Assembly: GCA_025361385.1 (NCBI GenBank)
Contig: JANYAJ010000492.1
Span: forward strand, 1-11,828
Origin: Nitrospira sp.
GTDB lineage: Bacteria > Nitrospirota > Nitrospiria > Nitrospirales > Nitrospiraceae
Length of the DNA: 11,828 bases
Direction: 5' to 3'
The first letter of the stretch is position 1. Each line of letters starts with the position of its first letter. The notes beneath the pieces are model-generated. The model was not told the DNA's origin and searched no databases. It worked only from the letters and a program-made list of their open reading frames with translations. The translations under genes and the position numbers were made by a program. Below are positions 7,901 to 11,828 of this stretch, piece after piece.

Positions 7901-8348
7901 TGCCGGACGCGAGCCGCTCATGCGGGATCAACTCGGGGAGGATGCCGTATTTCGAGGGGCTGAAAAGCGCACTATGCACGCCCATTCCGCACAAGACGAT
8001 CAATGGCAGCATGCCGCCTGCGGGGTTCAGCCAGAGCGCCGCGGTGCCCGCGCTCATGAGGAAGACCTCGACGATTTTGATCGCGATGATGACGGTGCGT
8101 TTGCTCAGACGATCGGCCAAGGTGCCGCCGACCAATGACAGCAGCACGAGGGGCAAGGTGAAGATGATAAAGGTGAGCGCAGTTTGGGTCTGTGCCGCAG
8201 TCTCCAGCTCGGGGCCGGGAGCCATCTGTGCGGTCGCCTGCCGGATCGCCAGCAAGGCGACCATCAGCTTCCAGGCGTTGTCGTTGAACGCGCCGCAGAA
8301 TTGCGCGATGAGGAGGCCGCGGAGGGGATGCTTCTCGTCCTGGGTCAT
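4929..8348 (-). CDS. aas: LplT-PlsC-Aas fusion: lysophospholipid transporter / acyltransferase / acyl-ACP synthetase
   Basis: A 1139-residue protein with three modules. Residues 1-410 are a major-facilitator transporter like LplT, starting LRGLLIAQFCGAFNDNAWK and carrying the loop GGTLADRLSKR (74-84). Residues 415-605 are a PlsC-type acyltransferase with NHMSFVD (H444, D449) and FPEG (516-519). Residues 625-1139 are an AMP-forming acyl-ACP synthetase with the phosphate loop SSGSTGEPKG (786-795), YGVTE (923-927), TGD (1011-1013), DRLSRFSKIGGE (1027-1038) and catalytic Lys K1121 in GTGKMDL. In E. coli, LplT flips lysophosphatidylethanolamine inward and Aas re-acylates it; here all steps lie on one chain. 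I chose the ATG at 8346-8348, because the open frame's earlier TTG at 8412-8414 has no ribosome-binding site, adds residues absent from LplT-like proteins and coincides with a -35-like box. First gene of the minus-strand block. Confidence 0.9.
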   Translation of the reverse strand: MTQDEKHPLRGLLIAQFCGAFNDNAWKLMVALLAIRQATAQMAPGPELETAAQTQTALTFIIFTLPLVLLSLVGGTLADRLSKRTVIIAIKIVEVFLMSAGTAALWLNPAGGMLPLIVLCGMGVHSALFSPSKYGILPELIPHERLASGNGLLEMWTFAAILMGTAAGGFLLQTAGDRLWLAPLALAVLSLLGLVAAFAIPHVSPARATGGVGSTIRGAWAAIQSERMLRLAIPGEIFFWTIASLFAQNVLVYAKAVLHLSDALSGLPLTVLSVGLGLGAMLVGRLSQNRVEYGLIPLGATGVFLALALLGLLTPLLFGTFLVMGLLGVSSAFVFVPLNAILQWKSPPDRRGAVISFSNTCVFTGILLGSLAGGSLAHAGLSTSSIFLATACFTIGGTAWALWLLPDAFLRLVLVIFTNTFYRLRLVGQNHVPQSGGALLVPNHMSFVDGFLLMAAVDRPVRFLVDAAYATHPLFKWLMTTMKVIPISSAGGPRVILQALRSAGQALDDGEIVCIFPEGQITRTGTLLPFRRGFERIVKGRTVPVVPVHLDRIWGSIFSFTNGRFVGKWPERVPYPVTVSFGAPQPSSTPAYELRRLVRELGETAWYLRKTDQETLHRPVVRAWRRHPFTFALADSSRPHLSALQALIGTIALARILRPHWEGQQHVGLLLPPSVAGALVNIAASLSGKTSVNLNYTVGRAGLESAIAQATIKTVLTSRQFIEKAKLEIPQGTTILWLEDLAKTISSGKKFIALLLALLAPIRMLEQACGQTRKTGMDDLATIIFSSGSTGEPKGVMLSHFSINSNVEGAAQVIHIDHTDRALGILPFFHSFGYMLLWFYARHNSGIGFHPSPLDVGAIGELCSRYRISLLVVTPTFLQLYQRRCTPEQFSTLRVVLTGAEKLPLRLMQSFQDRFGITPVEGYGVTECAPVIAANCPDFRASGFFQVASRRGTVGQPLPGVSVRIVDPDSYEILPPGTPGMLLVKGPNLMNGYLGRKDLTDKAMKDGWYITGDIATLDEDGFLSITDRLSRFSKIGGEMVPHGRVEEALQQAVGGDMQVFAVTGIPDDKKGEQLAVLHTLDEAKIPGIVNKLAADGLPNLFIPSRANFIKVEALPVLGTGKMDLRGLKRIALERLGQGA

Positions 8349-8385
8349 GCGGTGCGTGAGAACGTCACTCGTGGATGTTGCGGTA

Positions 8386-8414
8386 AATATGGAGGAACCA
8401 AGAACAAAGGTCAA
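8386..8414 (-). promoter_or_regulatory. Candidate sigma-70-type promoter for the aas operon
   Basis: On the minus strand, TTGACC (8414-8409) and CATATT (8391-8386) are 17 bases apart. They match the -35 and -10 consensus at five and four of six positions. The predicted transcript would begin near 8379, about 30 bases before the ATG at 8348. It lies between the palindromic element and the first gene of the block, where an operon promoter is expected. Assigned by eye only. Confidence 0.35.
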
Positions 8415-8421
8415 AGAAAAC

Positions 8422-8573
8422 TAGCAGGCTGTTGATAAAGGCCGCCAGTCTGGAAACGCTGAACGATGAGTGATGAACGATGAAACAGAAAGCGATCGTC
8501 GCTTAGAGTTCCGCGTTCATCGTTCAGAGTTCACAGTTGCTCACTCACTGCGGCCTTTCTGAACAGCCTGCTA
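8422..8573. repeat. 152-bp palindromic intergenic element with 12-bp perfect inverted ends (REP/MITE-like)
   Basis: The ends TAGCAGGCTGTT (8422-8433) and AACAGCCTGCTA (8562-8573) are exact inverted repeats. After a three-base mismatch they continue with a second perfect pair, AAAGGCCGC (8437-8445) and GCGGCCTTT (8550-8558). Inside, GAACGATGA occurs twice with a 14-base period (8461 and 8475) and can pair with GTTCATCGTTC (8515-8525). The tip holds AGCGA-tcg-TCGCT (8491-8503). The whole element can fold into one long imperfect stem. It carries no ORF, so it would depend on an outside enzyme for mobility. It resembles, from memory, dispersed palindromes seen in Nitrospira-type genomes. It may terminate the MutS-like transcript, although it has no U-tract. 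Confidence 0.75.
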
Positions 8574-10445
8574 AGAGTGATGAGCGTCCGTCTGGCGAGG
8601 AATCGGCAGGCCTTCCAGCTCCATGATCCGCAAGGCGTTGGTGGTGGGGCAGGGACCTGAACGGAGCTGGTAGTCGAATTCGAGTGCGCCGGCTTCCACC
8701 GTTTCCTGAAAGTGGGCGTTGCGTAATCCCGGCACCGTTTTCTCAAGATCGGTCAATTCGAGGTCATGGGTCGTGACCATGCCGAACCCATGGCCTTGCG
8801 AGAGACCGGTAATGAAGGAGCGGCTTCCGATCAATCGCTCGCGATTGTTGGTGCCCTTGAAAATTTCGTCGATCAAGAAGAGCACCGGGGCGTGGGATCG
8901 ATCCCTCGTCGCGTCGAGCAACGTCTTCAGCCGTTTCACTTCCGCATAGAAAAATGACAACCCCTCATCGAGCGAGTCGTCCACCCGGATACAGCAGACC
9001 ACCCGCACCCAGGTCCACTCGAAATGACTGGCGCAGACTGGTGCGCCGGCTTGTGCGAGGCAGATATTGATTCCCACAGTCCGGAGGAAGGTGCTTTTCC
9101 CTGACATGTTGGATCCGGTCACGAGCAGCACCTGTCCGAGGCCCTGAAGGGAGAAGTCGTTGGCCACGCGTGCCGCATGGGGGATCAGCGGATGACCGAG
9201 ATCGCGAGCGGAGCAGCGCGGGGCTCCTCCGTTCTGTTGGTTGTCGGTTTGAAGCGATGACGGCCAGATATAGCTGGGGTGCAGGTAGGCGAAGGTGGCT
9301 AATGCCGCAGCTGCTTCAATTTCCGCCAGTCGATCCAGCCACAGAGGGAGATGATCGCGGATCTGATCCTGGATCTGGCCCAACCTCCTGGCGAACCAGA
9401 GGTCCCAGGGGCAGAGGGCGTTCACGGCAAGGTGGACGACCGGATGGGCTTTGATGCTGATGGCATGGAGTACCCGTGCGGCCTGCCGGATCAGACGAAC
9501 TGGTGCCGTGGGGCTGTTCGCGAGCGGGACCCAGGTGCGTGAGAGGGCTGAGCGCGATCGTCTCGCATGGCGGTCGATATGCCCGAATACCGTTCCGAGT
9601 TTCTCGACTTCATGGTGGAGGCCGACTGCATGTTCGAGTAATTCCTCTCCCTGGTCCGTGAAAAAATAGACGAGGGCGTAGAGGCCGAAGGAGAACATCC
9701 AGAACCCAGGCAGCAGATTCAGCAGCGCGGCGAGTCCGAGCCCTGCGGTGGTCGCGGCGAGGATGGCCTGGATTGGCAGGATGATATGCAGTCGGGGAAT
9801 CTCCAGGCGATGTTGCAGTACGGCAGCCAGGCGATGGCCGTCGATTTCCTGCTCACCGAGCGAGTGGGCTTCAAGCGCCAATCGGTCTCGAAACAATGGC
9901 CGTGTCGTGAGCTCACGGACCAAGGCTTGGCGTTCCACCCAAGCGTTCGGGGCAGGTGGCTGCGTAAGAAGCCAGGCAGCCAATCGCTCGCGGCCGTGCG
10001 AGGAGACGGTGGTGTTGAGCAGTTGGAACAACGAATGGGGGCCGACGAGATCGAGATCGTTCGTGTAGAGATGATGGGCCGGCCCGGCGAAGGTTTGTGC
10101 AGGGAGTTTGTCCCAATCGAGGTGGAGGCGAGCCATATGAGTCTGCTTGATCTGTCGCCATTCTCGGAGTCGATGAATCCGCTGTTCCAGCCTGGTATGA
10201 TAGCTCGCCACGATCAGAAACATGGTGAGGAAGCCAGCGAGCGAAAAGTTGCCGACCTGATACCAACCGAGTCTGTAGAGTGTAATCGTGCAGAGCAGCG
10301 CGGTGACGAACAAGACGACACGCCAGCGGGTAAAGGTGGCACTGGTTCGAAGACCTCTCTGGAGTAATCGATCGGTTCGTCGAAGCAGTCGCTGCAACGT
10401 CTGCTCTCGTACTGGCGTGTGTGTGTGGTGCTGATTCTGTTGCAT
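8571..10445 (-). CDS. Membrane-anchored MutS-family ATPase (MutS-related protein without mismatch-recognition domain)
   Basis: A 624-residue protein. Its C-terminal third is a MutS domain V ATPase: Walker A GSNMSGKST (444-452), the SLDEGLSFFYAEVKRLK block (491-507), Walker B VLFLIDE (521-527) with FKGTNN after it, and TTHD (558-561). Residues 131-160 (LDLVGPHSLFQLLN, then a GRERLAAWL helix) match the start of the MutS core. The mismatch-binding domain I is missing. Two pairs of hydrophobic helices are present, at about 41-59 and 66-83 and at about 220-241 and 246-263, so the protein is probably membrane-bound. Classical MutS repairs mismatches in the cytosol; this subgroup's function is unknown. 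I chose the ATG at 10443-10445 because the longer TTG start at 10500-10502 would overlap prmA and lacks a ribosome-binding site. Its TAG stop (8571-8573) belongs to the palindromic element. Confidence 0.85.
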   Translation of the reverse strand: MQQNQHHTHTPVREQTLQRLLRRTDRLLQRGLRTSATFTRWRVVLFVTALLCTITLYRLGWYQVGNFSLAGFLTMFLIVASYHTRLEQRIHRLREWRQIKQTHMARLHLDWDKLPAQTFAGPAHHLYTNDLDLVGPHSLFQLLNTTVSSHGRERLAAWLLTQPPAPNAWVERQALVRELTTRPLFRDRLALEAHSLGEQEIDGHRLAAVLQHRLEIPRLHIILPIQAILAATTAGLGLAALLNLLPGFWMFSFGLYALVYFFTDQGEELLEHAVGLHHEVEKLGTVFGHIDRHARRSRSALSRTWVPLANSPTAPVRLIRQAARVLHAISIKAHPVVHLAVNALCPWDLWFARRLGQIQDQIRDHLPLWLDRLAEIEAAAALATFAYLHPSYIWPSSLQTDNQQNGGAPRCSARDLGHPLIPHAARVANDFSLQGLGQVLLVTGSNMSGKSTFLRTVGINICLAQAGAPVCASHFEWTWVRVVCCIRVDDSLDEGLSFFYAEVKRLKTLLDATRDRSHAPVLFLIDEIFKGTNNRERLIGSRSFITGLSQGHGFGMVTTHDLELTDLEKTVPGLRNAHFQETVEAGALEFDYQLRSGPCPTTNALRIMELEGLPIPRQTDAHHS

Positions 10446-10501
10446 GGTCGCTGCGACCTTACTGGATGGGCCTGTGTCCGTCAATAACGGGATACGATTC
10501 A
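10446..10501. promoter_or_regulatory. Divergent promoter region between the MutS-like gene and prmA, with a 13-bp palindrome
   Basis: Only 56 bases separate the two start codons. A perfect palindrome GGTCGC-T-GCGACC occupies 10446-10458, touching the MutS-like ATG. On the minus strand, TTGACG (10484-10479) and TAAGGT (10461-10456) have a 17-base spacer and could be that gene's promoter; the -10-like box overlaps the palindrome, an operator-like arrangement. The implied leader is only a few bases, which weakens the promoter call. No convincing plus-strand promoter for prmA stands out. Confidence 0.3.
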
Positions 10502-11371
10502 ATGGTACAGGACTGGATAGACGTCACGATTCAATCCGGCATCGACGCGGGAGAACTCCTGGGCGCGCTGTCAGATCCCTTCGTACAGGGGGCCTGGCAG
10601 GATGGTCCTACGATTCATCTTTATTGGCCGAGCAACCGGTGGAGTGCCGATCATGTGGCGGCGCTTCGGGCGGTCTTGCAGCAGTTCGGTGAGGCCGATG
10701 CCGAGGTGCTGGTGCAATCGATGCCGGATCAGGATTGGAATCGGCAATGGGCTCAGTCGGTCCGGCCGATCAGGATCGGTCGGCGGATTGTGATCAGGCC
10801 GAGCTGGGAGCCGGCGGTGCTGCAGCCGCACGATATTGAGATTGTGCTCGACCCCAAGCAGGCGTTCGGGACCGGACACCATGCGACGACGCGGATGTTA
10901 CTTGAGTGGCTGGAAGATCTCGTGCATGGTGGCGAGTCCGTGCTGGATGTGGGATCAGGCAGCGGGATTCTGGCGATGGTCGCACTGCGGCTGGGGGCGG
11001 CCTCGGCCCTTGGAGTGGAATGCGATCCTGTTGCGGTGGATTGCGCACGCGATTATGCGAAAGAGAACGGATTTAACCAGGAATTGGAACTGGTTTGCGG
11101 GACGCTGAGCGACCTGGCAGGGCGTATCGATCCTGATCTGGTGTTGGCGAATCTTGATCGGCAGACATTGCTGTTGTTGCGCGATGAATTAACCGTATAC
11201 GTTAGCCACGGTGCGCGGCTGTTGCTGTCCGGCATTCTGCTTGATCAAGAGCAGGAGATTCTCGAGGCCTTCTCCACGGCCGGCGCGTTGTTCTCCCAAC
11301 GGCGAGAGCAGGACGGCTGGGTGGCGTTGGAATTGCTGAGGGCTGAACCCTGCGAAGGAGTCGGTGCATGA
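10502..11371 (+). CDS. prmA: Ribosomal protein L11 methyltransferase
   Basis: A 289-residue protein of the usual PrmA length. PrmA adds methyl groups from S-adenosylmethionine to lysines and the N-terminus of ribosomal protein L11 in the cytosol. The diagnostic family motif is LDPKQAFGTGHHATTRMLLEW (116-136), followed by the SAM-binding loop VLDVGSGSGILAM (147-159), the acidic ribose-binding stretch GVECDP (171-176) and DLVLANLDRQTL (212-223). The last corresponds to the usual ANI(L) motif, here ANL. The N-terminal L11-recognition part (1-90) contains DQDWNRQW (76-83), like the DWxxxW motif of the family. I start at the ATG 10502-10504 (MVQDWIDVTI), with GGGA nine bases upstream. The frame is open to 10421, but that extension would overlap the divergent gene and is not family-like. 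It ends at TGA 11369-11371. PrmA is dispensable in E. coli. Confidence 0.92.
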   Translation: MVQDWIDVTIQSGIDAGELLGALSDPFVQGAWQDGPTIHLYWPSNRWSADHVAALRAVLQQFGEADAEVLVQSMPDQDWNRQWAQSVRPIRIGRRIVIRPSWEPAVLQPHDIEIVLDPKQAFGTGHHATTRMLLEWLEDLVHGGESVLDVGSGSGILAMVALRLGAASALGVECDPVAVDCARDYAKENGFNQELELVCGTLSDLAGRIDPDLVLANLDRQTLLLLRDELTVYVSHGARLLLSGILLDQEQEILEAFSTAGALFSQRREQDGWVALELLRAEPCEGVGA

Positions 11372-11416
11372 CCGCGATGGGACGACCATCCCTCTCCTCA
11401 CCTGCATGAGATTAAT

Positions 11417-11650
11417 GTGTTAGACGGAGGCGTGCCAAAACGTTCGGTGCGGGAGGCTGCGGTCGCCAAAACCCTATGGTTCCGGGATGGAGACTATCAC
11501 CGCATCTTTCAGAAAAAGAATCCTGGCTGGAGCCGGGTCTATGAGAAAGTGCTTCGAGGCGGTGTGGTCAGGGAGACGAAGTGGTTCTTGAAAAGAGTGA
11601 CTAGGGGCCAGCCATCAGCGTTTAGTCTCCGATTCCGGCTGACTTGCTGA
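11417..11650 (+). CDS. Small hypothetical basic protein (77 residues), status uncertain
   Basis: A GTG-started frame 45 bases after prmA and in the same reading phase. It reads KTLWFRDGDYHRIFQKKNPG, then WSRVYEKVLRGGVVRE and TKWFLKRV. It is strongly basic, rich in Trp, Tyr and Arg, with no signal peptide or membrane helix, and codon use similar to its neighbours. I recognise no family. The start is unsure: the GTG at 11417 has only a weak GAG-type site, while a GTG at 11432 has GGAGG one base away, too close. The last 15 residues are less protein-like and overlap an inverted repeat (11611-11654), so the true coding part may be shorter or the frame may be a gene remnant. It could be a small nucleic-acid-binding protein, but that rests on charge alone. 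Confidence 0.4.
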   Translation: MLDGGVPKRSVREAAVAKTLWFRDGDYHRIFQKKNPGWSRVYEKVLRGGVVRETKWFLKRVTRGQPSAFSLRFRLTC

Positions 11651-11654
11651 TGGC
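11611..11654. repeat. Perfect 9-bp inverted repeat GCCATCAGC / GCTGATGGC
   Basis: GCCATCAGC at 11611-11619 and GCTGATGGC at 11646-11654 are exact reverse complements with a 26-base spacer. The right arm contains the TGA of the 77-residue ORF. It could fold in RNA at the end of the prmA transcript, but no run of T follows it, so it is not a typical intrinsic terminator. Confidence 0.4.
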
Positions 11655-11725
11655 AGGGAGCCCATGAAACGTACGCGTGAGCCTGAGCTGATCGGCGCTA
11701 CCACGCAAGTGATTTCAGGCCCGAC

Positions 11726-11757
11726 TTGACGTTCGGGTGTAGCCCTTAAGTTATAAG
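11726..11757 (+). promoter_or_regulatory. Weak promoter-like sequence near the right edge
   Basis: TTGACG (11726-11731) and TATAAG (11752-11757) each match the sigma-70 boxes at five of six positions but are 20 bases apart, longer than the usual 16-18. The 71 bases that follow contain GGAGGAGG (11790-11797) without a start codon at normal distance. A gene to the right of the window could be driven from here. The rest of 11651-11828 shows nothing else I can support. Confidence 0.22.
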
Positions 11758-11828
11758 ACCCCCTGGGATCTGAATGCCCGGTGGTTCCTGGAGGAGGACT
11801 CCAAGCGTATTTCCCTGCACGAGGATCC

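Noticed and set aside
7681..8424. Long plus-strand open frame (247 codons) opposite the fusion gene
   Set aside because: It lies antisense to the conserved transporter module, and its translation is Arg/Ser/Pro-rich low-quality sequence, as expected for a shadow in GC-rich DNA.
10421..10501. Longer prmA start at 10421
   Set aside because: The 27 added residues read through the divergent gene's 5' end and are not part of the PrmA family N-terminus; the ATG at 10502 fits the family length.
10446..10502. TTG start of the MutS-like gene at 10502
   Set aside because: It would overlap the prmA start codon, has no ribosome-binding site, and adds 19 residues without family support.
11655..11692. 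Faint resemblance to a group II intron domain V (GAGCCC...GTACG...GAGCC)
   Set aside because: The helix does not pair as domain V requires, and no reverse transcriptase is present.
11615..11827. Minus-strand open stretch entering from the right edge and ending at TGA 11615-11617
   Set aside because: 71 codons without a stop, but the composition (many Gly, Pro, Ser, Arg; no motif) does not look protein-like, and it overlaps the plus-strand ORF and promoter-like boxes.

Overview
The window looks like chromosomal DNA of a moderately GC-rich Gram-negative-type bacterium. It carries genes for lipoprotein and inner-membrane proteins and a lysophospholipid-recycling enzyme. My best guess is a Nitrospira-like member of Nitrospirota, from the general look of the proteins and from a palindromic intergenic repeat ending TAGCAGGCTGTT; this is recollection, not a database result. 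No tRNA, rRNA, CRISPR array, transposase or phage gene was found.

Layout. Positions 1-8348 form one co-directional minus-strand block, read from right to left. It contains: a three-part LplT/PlsC/acyl-ACP-synthetase fusion (8348-4929), a DUF2238/YjdF-type membrane protein, a lipoprotein with a C-terminal membrane anchor, a 60-residue hypothetical ORF, the two remnants of a YiiX-like cysteine hydrolase, a TIM-barrel amidohydrolase, an ECF sigma factor, and the first 30 codons of what is probably its partner regulator. Spacings are very tight, with ATGA overlaps at 4283-4286 and 2458-2461, TGATCATG at 2638-2645 and TAGATG at 1657-1662. This argues for one transcription unit with coupled translation. 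A 152-bp palindromic element (8422-8573) separates this block from a membrane-anchored MutS-like ATPase (10445-8571, minus). That gene is divergent from prmA (10502-11371, plus), the L11 methyltransferase. After prmA come a small ORF of doubtful status, an inverted repeat, and a promoter-like stretch running to the window edge.

Working together. The minus-strand block points to envelope or membrane-lipid work: lysophospholipid uptake and re-acylation, a polytopic membrane protein, an exported lipoprotein with possible papain-like His/Cys residues, and a damaged exported cysteine hydrolase. An ECF sigma factor and its probable regulator lie at the promoter-distal end, so the block may be self-regulated; this is inference. 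The most notable points are the internally deleted YiiX-like gene, the unrecognised lipoprotein, the four-helix membrane MutS protein, and the palindromic element that supplies a neighbour's stop codon.
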